NCBI GenBank assembly: GCA_017792445.1
Contig: CP051232.1
Span: 1,240,001 to 1,304,000, forward strand
Origin: Maritimibacter sp.
Lineage (GTDB): Bacteria; Pseudomonadota; Alphaproteobacteria; Rhodobacterales; Rhodobacteraceae
Length of the DNA stretch: 64,000 nt
Direction of reading: 5' to 3'
Shown: in pieces, positions 36,723-44,046 of the stretch
How the letters are laid out: each line of letters starts with the position of its first letter
How positions within the stretch are numbered: position 1 is the first letter of the stretch
Translations under genes and position numbers: made by a program
The notes under the pieces: generated by a model
What the model was told of the DNA's origin: nothing
The model's input: the letters and a program-made list of their open reading frames with translations, nothing else
The model's database searches: none

Positions 36723-37914
36723 GAATTCCCCTTTCCCGCCGTCCCGGATCGCAGAAACCGATGACAGTCCTGTGTCACAGGAAACCTGCCTCGCCAACGC
36801 CCGCATCGTCCTGTCCGACTGCGTGGCGCACGGGCGCCTCACCTTCCACGGCGACACCATCGTCTCGGTCGAGGAAACGCCCGACGTGCCGAAGGGCGCG
36901 ATGGATTGCGAGGGCGACTATCTTGTGCCCGGCCTTGTGGAACTGCACACCGACAATCTCGAACGCCACATCCAGCCACGGCCCGGCGTCGACTGGCCGC
37001 TGGCGCCCGCGATCCTTGCACATGACGGTGAGCTTGCGGCGACGGGCATCACCACCGTGTTCGACGCGCTGCGCGTGGGTTCGATCACCGAGGGCAAGGG
37101 GCGATACGACAAATACGCCCGCTCGACCGCGTCCGAGATCCTGCGCCTGCGCGACGCGGGGCTGACGAAGATCAGCCACTTCCTGCACCTGCGGGCCGAG
37201 ATCTGCTCGGCCACGCTGGCGGAAGAGATGGAAGAATTCGGCCCCAGCGACCGGGTCGGCATCGTCAGCCTGATGGACCACACCCCGGGTCAGCGCCAGT
37301 TCCGCGACGTGTCGAAGCTGCGGCACTACTTAATGGGCAAGAAGCACATGACCGAGGCCGAGGTGGAGGAACACTTCGCCCACCTCAAGTCCCTGCGCGA
37401 CGCCTATGGCGACCGGCACGAGGCGCTGGCGGTGCGCGAGGCGGCGCGCTATGGCGCGGTGCTGGCCAGCCACGACGACACCACGGCGGACCACGTCGCC
37501 ACCTCGGCCGCGCACGGCATCCGGCTGGCCGAGTTTCCGACCACGGTCGAAGCCGCCCGCGCCTGCCGCGAGCAGGGCATTGCAATCATGATGGGCGCGC
37601 CGAACATCATCCGGGGCGGCTCGCACTCGGGGAACGTGTCCGCGCTGGAGCTTGCCGGGCTGGACCTGCTGGACGTGGTATCTTCGGACTATGTGCCTGC
37701 CGCGCTGATGCTTTCGGCGTTCCGGCTGGGCGCGTTCTGGGACGACCTGCCGCGCGCGATCAGAACGGTCAGCGCGGCCCCGGCGGCAGCATCGGGCCTG
37801 ACCGACCGCGGCGCGCTTGAAGAAGGCAAGCGAGCCGACTTCGTTCGGGTGCGAAAGACCGACACCTTCCCGGTGATCCGTGGAAGCTGGTCGCGCGGTC
37901 AGCAGGTGGGCTAG
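36721..37914 (+). CDS. phnM: Alpha-D-ribose 1-methylphosphonate 5-triphosphate diphosphatase PhnM
   Basis: A 397-residue amidohydrolase-fold enzyme that removes diphosphate from ribose 1-phosphonate triphosphate. The N-terminal half has the metal motif GLVELHTDNLERH; further motifs are LMDHTPGQRQFRD, LASHDDTT and GAPNIIRGGSHSGNVSA. ATG 36721 gives about 17 extra residues before the conserved ANARIVLSD strand; an in-frame GTG at 36772 gives a more typical N terminus and may be the true start. The perfect palindrome at 36768-36782 lies in this uncertain stretch. A 10-bp hairpin follows the gene. Confidence 0.94.
   Translation: MNSPFPPSRIAETDDSPVSQETCLANARIVLSDCVAHGRLTFHGDTIVSVEETPDVPKGAMDCEGDYLVPGLVELHTDNLERHIQPRPGVDWPLAPAILAHDGELAATGITTVFDALRVGSITEGKGRYDKYARSTASEILRLRDAGLTKISHFLHLRAEICSATLAEEMEEFGPSDRVGIVSLMDHTPGQRQFRDVSKLRHYLMGKKHMTEAEVEEHFAHLKSLRDAYGDRHEALAVREAARYGAVLASHDDTTADHVATSAAHGIRLAEFPTTVEAARACREQGIAIMMGAPNIIRGGSHSGNVSALELAGLDLLDVVSSDYVPAALMLSAFRLGAFWDDLPRAIRTVSAAPAAASGLTDRGALEEGKRADFVRVRKTDTFPVIRGSWSRGQQVG
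36768..36782. promoter_or_regulatory. Perfect 15-base palindrome at the phnM 5' end
   Basis: TCCTGTG-T-CACAGGA (36768-36782) is a perfect 7-bp dyad around a central T, just after ATGACAG (reverse Pho half-site CTGTCAT, 36761-36767). It may be an operator for the divergent phnM and DUF1045 genes if phnM starts at the later GTG. No known regulator is assigned. Confidence 0.35.
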
Positions 37915-37938
37915 CGGGAATTGCCAGACGAACCTGCG

Positions 37939-37966
37939 CACCACGATCCTGCGAAAGATCGTGGTG
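37939..37966. terminator. Hairpin between convergent phnM and chrR
   Basis: CACCACGATC (37939-37948) and GATCGTGGTG (37957-37966) form a perfect 10-bp stem with an 8-base loop in the 64-base gap between convergent stops. No long T tract is seen on either strand, but placement suggests a bidirectional terminator. Confidence 0.55.
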
Positions 37967-37978
37967 GGCGGCTCCTTG

Positions 37979-38614
37979 TCAGATCCGGAACAGCGGCTGC
38001 AACAGCCGGGGCACCAAGGCCCGGAACCGTAGCGGTGCATCCGTCGCCGCAAGGCAGATACAGTCCGGCCCCGGCTCTGCAATGGGCTTGTGTTCCAGAT
38101 CGTCGTTCGCGACTTCAAGATCGCCAGCGCCGAAACGCCCCGTCTCGTCCGCGAAGGCGCCCTGAAGCACCAGCGTCAGTTCCAGCCCGCCGTGGGTATG
38201 GTCGGGCACCGCTTGCCCGCCGGGGATCGACAGCAGCCGCACCGAGCCGGTCGCGTCCGCCGACAGGATGCTTTGCTTCACCCCGCCGCCCAGTTTCGTC
38301 CAGCGCGGGCCACGGCCCTTCATCGCGGCGACAACCGGCGCCGGGAACGGTCCGTCGCGGCGGTAGACCGGTTCATCCGGCACGGCATCGTCCAGCCGGG
38401 CCATCAGGTCGGCCTTCATATCGCCGGACAGATTGATAAGCGGTTCGTCTTCCAGCAACGCTCCGCCCACCGCTTGGTGAGCCTCCAACGCGGCGCGGCA
38501 TTCGTCGCACATCGACACATGCGCCGCGACCACAAGCGAAAACGCCTGCGGCAACGTGCCAGCGGCATAAGCCACCAGCAACCGTTCCGGTACGTGATGC
38601 ACAATCTGCGTCAT
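37979..38614 (-). CDS. chrR: Anti-sigma factor ChrR
   Basis: A 211-residue ChrR: N-terminal zinc anti-sigma domain with ligands His6/7, His32, Cys36 and Cys39 (AAHVSMCDECR) and a C-terminal cupin domain with metal-site residues in PDHTHGGLELTLVLQG and LEHKP. ChrR holds sigma-E inactive until singlet oxygen triggers its release and breakdown, as shown in Rhodobacter. Start 38614 overlaps the rpoE stop (ATGA), the normal rpoE-chrR coupling. Confidence 0.94.
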   Translation of the reverse strand: MTQIVHHVPERLLVAYAAGTLPQAFSLVVAAHVSMCDECRAALEAHQAVGGALLEDEPLINLSGDMKADLMARLDDAVPDEPVYRRDGPFPAPVVAAMKGRGPRWTKLGGGVKQSILSADATGSVRLLSIPGGQAVPDHTHGGLELTLVLQGAFADETGRFGAGDLEVANDDLEHKPIAEPGPDCICLAATDAPLRFRALVPRLLQPLFRI

Positions 38615-39174
38615 TCGTCTCGCAGTCCTTTCAGTTCGTGGCGCAGCCGTTCCAGCCCCAGCCGGATCCGCGACTTGATGGTGCCCAGCGGCAGCCCGGT
38701 GTCGTCGCGGATGTCCTGATGGGTCATCTCGCCGAAATAGGCCTTCTCGATCACCATGCGCTGCTCGGGGGTCAGGGCCCCCAGCGCGGCGCGCAGCTTC
38801 CCGGATTCCTGTTCGACGGCGACGACCCGGCTGGCGTCCGGTTCGGCCTCTGCTTCGTACCCTAGTTCCTCCGGCACAGGCCGGTTTTCCTTGCGGAGCA
38901 CGTCGATCTGACGGTTCCGCGCGATCTGATAGATCCAGGACGAAACCTGCGCCCGCTCCGGATCGAATTGTGCGGCCTTTCGCCAGACGGTCAGCATGAC
39001 CTCCTGGACGATTTCCTCGGCCTGTCCGTCGCCGCTGCCCGACCGAAGCACCACCGCCTTCAGGCGCGGTGCGAAATGGTCGAACAGCCGACCGAATGCC
39101 ACCCGGTCGCGATTGTCGCGCACCGCCAGCATCCACATAGTCTGGTCCGAATACTCGGCCCGCTTACTAGTCAC
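38611..39174 (-). CDS. rpoE: ECF sigma factor RpoE of the singlet-oxygen response
   Basis: A 187-residue ECF sigma factor: region 2 (LFDHFAPRLKAVVLRSG through EEIVQEVMLTVWRKAAQFDPERAQVSSWIYQIARNRQIDVLRKENR) and region 4 (LTPEQRMVIEKAYFGEMTHQDIRDDTGLPLGTIKSRIRLGLERLRHELKG). Partnered with ChrR, it belongs to the ECF11 group. The start is not certain: upstream ATGs at 39279 and 39261 fall in the predicted promoter and transcript start, so GTG 39174 giving the family length is preferred. It is divergent from an operon that shares the same promoter type. Confidence 0.93.
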   Translation of the reverse strand: MTSKRAEYSDQTMWMLAVRDNRDRVAFGRLFDHFAPRLKAVVLRSGSGDGQAEEIVQEVMLTVWRKAAQFDPERAQVSSWIYQIARNRQIDVLRKENRPVPEELGYEAEAEPDASRVVAVEQESGKLRAALGALTPEQRMVIEKAYFGEMTHQDIRDDTGLPLGTIKSRIRLGLERLRHELKGLRDE

Positions 39175-39267
39175 AGTCGTCCGGGCCCCTGCTTGCGCCG
39201 AAAGAACCCCTGAAATGTCAGGCAGTTCGTATTCGGCAGGTTCCACGTTTCCGGTCAACATACCGCT

Positions 39268-39295
39268 GTTACGGCGCATATAAAGGTCTGGATCA
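39268..39295 (-). promoter_or_regulatory. Sigma-E promoter of rpoE-chrR
   Basis: On the minus strand TGATCC (39295-39290), 16 bases, then CGTAAC (39273-39268) match the RpoE-ChrR (ECF11) promoter with TGATCC -35 and CGTA -10. It sets the transcript start near 39261 and explains autoregulation of rpoE-chrR. Confidence 0.78.
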
Positions 39296-39300
39296 AAATT

Positions 39301-39328
39301 TGATCCGTGAACCTTCGCGGCGCGTAAT
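39301..39328 (+). promoter_or_regulatory. Sigma-E promoter of the divergent oxidoreductase-cfa operon
   Basis: TGATCC (39301-39306), 16 bases, CGTAAT (39323-39328) repeats the rpoE promoter on the other strand. The two -35 boxes are back to back in GGATCA-N5-TGATCC (39290-39306), so the operon starting at 39356 is expected to be a direct RpoE target. Confidence 0.8.
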
Positions 39329-39355
39329 CGAGGAAACCACCCCAAGGGGAAATCC

Positions 39356-40642
39356 ATGTCGCTCGACCTTGTCAACTCCACGCCGCCGGGCCGCGTCGCC
39401 GTCATCGGTGGCGGCATCTCCGGCCTTGCCGCGGCCTACCTGCTGGCCCCCGGCCGCCCGGTGACCGTCTACGAAGCCGCGCCGCGCCTTGGCGGACACG
39501 CCCGCACCGTGACCGCCGGGCTGAACGGCGACCAGCCCGTCGACACCGGGTTCATCGTGTTCAACTACGCGACCTATCCGCACCTGACGCGCATGTTCCA
39601 GGACCTCGATGTGCCGGTTGTCAAAAGCGACATGAGCTTTGGCGCCACCATCGACGACGGCCGGATCGAGTATGCCCTGCGCAGCCTTCGCGCGATGCTG
39701 GCGCAACCGCGGAATGCCCTGCGTCCCGGCTTCGCGCGCATGGTCCGCGACATCTTCCGGTTCAACGCCCGCGCCGAAAGCCATGCAGGCAGCGGCACCA
39801 TCGGCGAGCTTATGGACGAGCTGCGCCTCGGCGACTGGTTCCAGCGCTATTACCTGACGCCCCTGTGCGGCGCGATCTGGTCGACCCCGACCGACAAGAT
39901 CCGCGAGTTTCCCGCACGCGCGCTGGTGCAGTTCTTCCGCAACCACGCGCTTTTGTCCGCAGGCGGACAGCACCAGTGGTGGACGGTCGACGGTGGCAGC
40001 CGCGAATACGTCACCCGGCTGGAACGTCACCTGCGCGGTCACGGCGTCGGGATCCGGACCGGCACCCCTGTGCAGTCGGTCGAGCGCGACGCGGCCGGCG
40101 TGACGATCCGCACCGCCGATGGCGCCGAGCGATACGACGACGTCATCCTTGCCTGCCATTCCGACGCCGCGCTGCGCCTGCTGGCGCAGCCGACCGAGGA
40201 CGAACGCGCGGCACTTGGCGCGATCCGGTTTCAGGACAATCGCATGGTGCTGCACCGCGACATCCGCCAGATGCCGCGCCGCAAACAGGCGTGGTCCAGC
40301 TGGGTCTACAAGGCCGACACCAGCCGCCCCGAGACGGCAATCGGCGTGACCTACTGGATGAACCGCCTGCAGAATATCCCGGAAAACGATCCGCTGTTCG
40401 TCACGCTGAACCCCTCTACCCCGGTGGACGAGGCGCTGACCTACGACGAAACGACGTTCCGCCATCCGGTCTTCGACGAGGCCGCTCTCGCTGCGCAGCA
40501 ACGGCTGCACGGGATGCAGGGCGCGCACCGGACGTGGTATGCTGGCGCATGGACACGGCACGGCTTCCACGAGGACGGTTTCGCCAGCGCGGTCCGCGTC
40601 GCGCGCGCGATGCAGCCCGCCTCGCAGGCGCAGGCCGCGTGA
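39356..40642 (+). CDS. FAD-dependent oxidoreductase (amine-oxidase/desaturase family)
   Basis: A 428-residue flavoprotein with N-terminal FAD motif VAVIGGGISGLAAAYLL and the EAAPRLGGHARTV motif of the amine oxidase/phytoene desaturase superfamily; VDTGFIVFNYATYPHLTRMF follows. It belongs to the predicted NAD/FAD-binding group always found beside DUF1365 and CFA-synthase genes. In Rhodobacter the sigma-E regulon has related genes, some linked with modified (furan) fatty acids; a fatty-acyl desaturase role is an inference. AAGGGGA precedes the ATG. It overlaps the next gene by GTGA. Confidence 0.85.
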   Translation: MSLDLVNSTPPGRVAVIGGGISGLAAAYLLAPGRPVTVYEAAPRLGGHARTVTAGLNGDQPVDTGFIVFNYATYPHLTRMFQDLDVPVVKSDMSFGATIDDGRIEYALRSLRAMLAQPRNALRPGFARMVRDIFRFNARAESHAGSGTIGELMDELRLGDWFQRYYLTPLCGAIWSTPTDKIREFPARALVQFFRNHALLSAGGQHQWWTVDGGSREYVTRLERHLRGHGVGIRTGTPVQSVERDAAGVTIRTADGAERYDDVILACHSDAALRLLAQPTEDERAALGAIRFQDNRMVLHRDIRQMPRRKQAWSSWVYKADTSRPETAIGVTYWMNRLQNIPENDPLFVTLNPSTPVDEALTYDETTFRHPVFDEAALAAQQRLHGMQGAHRTWYAGAWTRHGFHEDGFASAVRVARAMQPASQAQAA

Positions 40643-41403
40643 CGCTCGCCCCCGAACATATTCCAGGCGCCACCACTCACGCACGGCGCGGGTCGATCGG
40701 CAACACGTTCCGCTATGGTGTGGACTACGTGCTGATCGACCCTGAACACCGGGGCGGCCCGTGGCTGTTCTCGCGCAATGCGCGGAACCTGTCGGCGGTC
40801 CGCGACCGCGACCACGGTGGCCCGCTGGATCATGGCCGGGGCGCGGACTGGGCGCGCGAGGCGCTGGCGGCGCATGGCTTCGCCGTCCCCGCAGGCGATC
40901 CGGACCGCAGGCTGCTTCTGCTCACGCAGCCCGCGTTCCTCGGCTATTCCTTCAACCCGGTCAGCTTCTGGCTGGCCTTCGAGAACGACACCCTACGCGC
41001 GGTCATTGCCGAGGTCTCGACCCCGTTCCACGACCGCCACAGCTATCTCTGCCACAACGCCGGCTTCTCGCCGATCACCCGCTTCGACCGGATCACCGCG
41101 CCGAAGCACCTGCACGTCTCGCCGTTTCAGGATGTCGCCGGCAATTACGAGTTCGCCTTCGACATCCGTCCCGACCGGATCGCGATCCGCATCACCCACC
41201 GCAACGGGGACGAAGGCCTGATCGCGACCCTGACCGGGCCGCGCCGTCCGCTGACTTCGCGCGGGATCGTCGCGGCCACCTTCCGGCGCCCTCTTGGCGC
41301 GATGCGGACCATCGCGCTGATTTACTGGCAGGCCCTTGTCTTGAAACTGAAAGGCGCGCGCTACCGTCCAAGACCGGAGCCACCCGCCAAGGAGATCACC
41401 TGA
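40639..41403 (+). CDS. DUF1365 protein
   Basis: A 254-residue DUF1365 protein starting at GTG 40639 in a GTGA overlap. Family segments are HARRGSIGNTFRYGVDYVLID, LLTQPAFLGYSFNPVSFWL and EVSTPFHDRHSYLC. It is always grouped with the flavoprotein and cyclopropane synthase-like methyltransferase; biochemical role is not established. The longer upstream frame is the shadow of the preceding gene. Confidence 0.88.
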   Translation: MTLAPEHIPGATTHARRGSIGNTFRYGVDYVLIDPEHRGGPWLFSRNARNLSAVRDRDHGGPLDHGRGADWAREALAAHGFAVPAGDPDRRLLLLTQPAFLGYSFNPVSFWLAFENDTLRAVIAEVSTPFHDRHSYLCHNAGFSPITRFDRITAPKHLHVSPFQDVAGNYEFAFDIRPDRIAIRITHRNGDEGLIATLTGPRRPLTSRGIVAATFRRPLGAMRTIALIYWQALVLKLKGARYRPRPEPPAKEIT

Positions 41404-41404
41404 A

Positions 41405-42562
41405 ATGCCGTTTCTAAGCGACCGCGTCCGGCGCGAATTCCTCGACAGCTGTGCGCGTATCACCGGCGGCACCCTGCGCCTGAAAACACCCGAGGGCGAG
41501 TGGCTGACCTTCGGGTCGGGTGAACCCGAGGCGGTGATGGAGATCCACGACTGGTCCGCCGTGACCGCCGCCGCCGCGCGCGGCGACGTCGGGCTGGGCG
41601 AGGCCTATGTCGAGGGGCTGTGGGACACGCCCTCTATCGCAACGCTGATCGGGCTGGCGCTGGAGAACTACGACGAGTTCGGCAGCTTCACCGAGGCGGG
41701 CTTCTGGCAGACGCTGAAATTCCGCATCGCCGACCGCATCCTGCGGCGTAACTCGCAGACCGGCGCCTCGCGCAATATCCGCGCGCATTACGATGTGGGC
41801 AACGAATTCTACCAACTGTGGCTCGACCCCGGCATGACCTACTCGTCAGCGCTCTACACCGCCGACGACGGTGACCTGTCGCGCGCGCAGGACCGCAAGT
41901 ACGACCGCATTCTCGACCGCCTGCCCGATGGCGAGCGCATCCTCGAGATCGGCTGCGGCTGGGGCGGCTTCGCCGAGCGCGCCGCCGATCAGGGGCGGCA
42001 CGTGACCGGCCTGACCATCTCGCACGCGCAGAAAGGCTATGCCGACGCCCGGCTCGACGGGCGGGCGGACATCCGGCTGCAGGACTACCGCAAGAGCGAC
42101 GGCAAGTATGACCACATCGTCTCGATCGAGATGATCGAGGCGGTGGGCGAAGCCTATTGGCCCACCTATTTCGGAACGCTAAAGAACCGCCTGTCCGACG
42201 GCGGCCGCGCGGTGGTGCAGGCGATCACCGTGCCGGATCAGCGCTTCGACCTGTACCGGCGGACATCGGACTTCATCCGGCAATACACCTTCCCGGGCGG
42301 CATGCTGCTGTCGAACGAACGGATCGCCGAACAAGCCCGCCGCGCCGGGCTGGCGGTGAAGGACGTGTTCTCGTTCGGGCAGGACTATGCCCGCACCTGC
42401 GCCGAATGGCAGGACCGGTTGGACGCCCAGTCCTCGCGCATCCTCGCGCTTGGATTCGACGAGAAGTTCCTGCGTTCGTGGCGCTACTACCTCGGCATCT
42501 GCTCGGCCTCCTTCGCTGCGCAGAATACCGATGTCGTGCAGGTCGAACTCGTCCATGTCTGA
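41405..42562 (+). CDS. Cyclopropane-fatty-acyl-phospholipid synthase-family methyltransferase
   Basis: A 385-residue S-adenosylmethionine-dependent methyltransferase of the CFA synthase family. The SAM motif is ILEIGCGWGGFAERAADQG (near residues 180-198); NIRAHYDVGNEFYQLWLDPGMTYSSALY and IVSIEMIEAVGEAYWPTYF are hallmark segments of CFA enzymes. It adds a methylene or methyl group to unsaturated acyl chains of phospholipids. In Rhodobacter a sigma-E-controlled relative helps make methylated furan fatty acids, so that product should be considered beside cyclopropane acids. Confidence 0.93.
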   Translation: MPFLSDRVRREFLDSCARITGGTLRLKTPEGEWLTFGSGEPEAVMEIHDWSAVTAAAARGDVGLGEAYVEGLWDTPSIATLIGLALENYDEFGSFTEAGFWQTLKFRIADRILRRNSQTGASRNIRAHYDVGNEFYQLWLDPGMTYSSALYTADDGDLSRAQDRKYDRILDRLPDGERILEIGCGWGGFAERAADQGRHVTGLTISHAQKGYADARLDGRADIRLQDYRKSDGKYDHIVSIEMIEAVGEAYWPTYFGTLKNRLSDGGRAVVQAITVPDQRFDLYRRTSDFIRQYTFPGGMLLSNERIAEQARRAGLAVKDVFSFGQDYARTCAEWQDRLDAQSSRILALGFDEKFLRSWRYYLGICSASFAAQNTDVVQVELVHV

Positions 42563-43292
42563 CACCGAACTGTTCAGGGGAAAGACGTGGTGGATCGTCG
42601 GCGCGTCCGAGGGTCTTGGCCGCGCCGTGGCCGAGGCGCTGGACGCCGAGGGTGCAAAGCTGATCCTGTCCGCCCGCAGCGAGGAGCGGCTGACCGAACT
42701 TGCCGCCACCCTCACCGACGCCCGCGCGCTGCCGCTTGACGTCACCGACCCGGACGCGGTGCAGGCGGCGGCGGTGACTGCGGGTGACTTCGACGGGATC
42801 ATCTACGGCGCGGGGTTCTACGAGCCGGTGAAGGCCACCGACTGGAACCCCGGCGCGGTGCGCATGATGTCAGAGGTCAACTTCACCGGCTGCCTGAACG
42901 TGCTTGGCGCCGCCGTTCCGGCGCTTCTCCGGCGCGGCAAGGGCCGCATCGTGCTGATCGGCTCGCTGTCCGGCTTCGCCGGCCTTCCCGGCGCGGTGGG
43001 CTACGGCGCATCGAAAGCGGCGGTGATGCATGTGGCCGAGAACCTGCGCGCCGATCTGAAGGGCACCGGCGTAACGGTCCAGCGGGTCAACCCCGGTTTC
43101 ATCCGCACCCGCCTGACCGACAAGAACGACTTCCGGATGCCGCAGATCATGGAACCCGAGGACGCCGCGCAGGAGGTGCTGAAAGGCATCCGCTCCGGCC
43201 GCTTCTCTCACAGCTTCCCGAAGCCCTTCGCATGGCTCTTCACCGTCGGACGCCACCTGCCCCTGTCCTGGTTCCAGAAAATCTTCACCTGA
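42555..43292 (+). CDS. Short-chain dehydrogenase in the sigma-E operon
   Basis: A 245-residue classical SDR: cofactor motif VGASEGLGRAVAEAL near residue 16, active site SLSGFAGLPGAVGYGASKAA with Ser, Tyr and Lys all present, and VQRVNPGFIRTRLTD. It is last in the sigma-E operon, starting 8 bases before the end of the CFA-family gene. The role is unknown; a step in lipid modification or repair is an inference from context. Confidence 0.9.
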   Translation: MSDTELFRGKTWWIVGASEGLGRAVAEALDAEGAKLILSARSEERLTELAATLTDARALPLDVTDPDAVQAAAVTAGDFDGIIYGAGFYEPVKATDWNPGAVRMMSEVNFTGCLNVLGAAVPALLRRGKGRIVLIGSLSGFAGLPGAVGYGASKAAVMHVAENLRADLKGTGVTVQRVNPGFIRTRLTDKNDFRMPQIMEPEDAAQEVLKGIRSGRFSHSFPKPFAWLFTVGRHLPLSWFQKIFT

Positions 43293-43316
43293 CCGACGCC
43301 GGCTTCTTCTCTTTAC

Positions 43317-43361
43317 CAATACCTCGGGGGAGTCGCGCAGCGACGGGGGCAGAGCCCCCTC
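43317..43361 (+). terminator. Repeat-like terminator hairpin after the sigma-E operon
   Basis: GGGGGC-AGA-GCCCCC (43345-43359) forms a 6-bp stem; the segment ACCTCGGGGGAGTCGCGCAG before it resembles a short intergenic repeat common in rhodobacters. It is placed between convergent genes and probably ends the sigma-E operon transcript. Confidence 0.5.
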
Positions 43362-43389
43362 CGTCCGCCCACCGAGACTACTGCCAAGA

Positions 43390-43989
43390 CTACCGCCTGT
43401 AGGGGTTTTTGGCGCCCCGGTCCTCCGACAGCGACTGCTGCGACCGCTCCACCAGCAACTCGATCGCATCCGCCAGATGCACTTCCTGGATATGGTCGTC
43501 GCCCCGCGCCACCCGGATGCGGTGCGCCTCGATCATCACGTCGGCGTGGCGGTGGCCCTCGGGGGGCTCGAAGCGATAGCAGGCCAGTTCGATCAGCAGC
43601 CCAAGCGGGTCCTTGAAATAGATCGAGTCCATGAAGCCCCGGTCCTTCGGCCCGGAGTGGCCGATTCCCCGTGCCTCAAGCCGTTCGACGGCCTGGCTGA
43701 AGCTCGCCTTGCTGACGTTGAAGGCGATGTGGTGAACACAGCCGGTGTCGGTGGGCGTGCGTTGCGGATCGACGGGCCGGTCTTCCTTGGTGAAGATCGT
43801 GATCAGCCGCCCGTCGCCGGGATCGAAATACAGGTGCCCCTGCTCGGGATCGTCAAGGTTCGGCTGGTCGAAGATGAACGGCATGCCCAGCACGCCCTCC
43901 CAGAAGTCGATCGACGTCTGCCGGTCCGCCCCCATCAGGGTGATGTGATGGACCCCCTGCGTCTGGATCTTCCGGATGTCATCGGCCAT
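43390..43989 (-). CDS. VOC-family (ring-cleaving dioxygenase-like) protein
   Basis: A 199-residue VOC protein with metal residues in QTQGVHHITLMGAD (His), CVHHIAFNV (His) and LLIELACYRFEPP (Glu), the pattern of glyoxalase/extradiol-dioxygenase-like VOC proteins. Start 43989 has GGGAGG 5 bases upstream. It ends the operon GntR-ligM-like-TRAP. Position after an O-demethylase and an uptake system suggests ring cleavage or another step in aromatic breakdown, but the sequence does not prove oxygenase function. Confidence 0.78.
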   Translation of the reverse strand: MADDIRKIQTQGVHHITLMGADRQTSIDFWEGVLGMPFIFDQPNLDDPEQGHLYFDPGDGRLITIFTKEDRPVDPQRTPTDTGCVHHIAFNVSKASFSQAVERLEARGIGHSGPKDRGFMDSIYFKDPLGLLIELACYRFEPPEGHRHADVMIEAHRIRVARGDDHIQEVHLADAIELLVERSQQSLSEDRGAKNPYRR

Positions 43990-44046
43990 GGCGCCCTCCC
44001 CCACGGTTTCGCAGCAAAGCTTAGCCCGTCGGGAAGGGTTTGCCAC

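Noticed and set aside
36761-36778. Second Pho box near phnM
   Set aside because: Only one half (CTGTCAT on the minus strand) is good; at the 11-base period no second repeat is seen, so it is not called.
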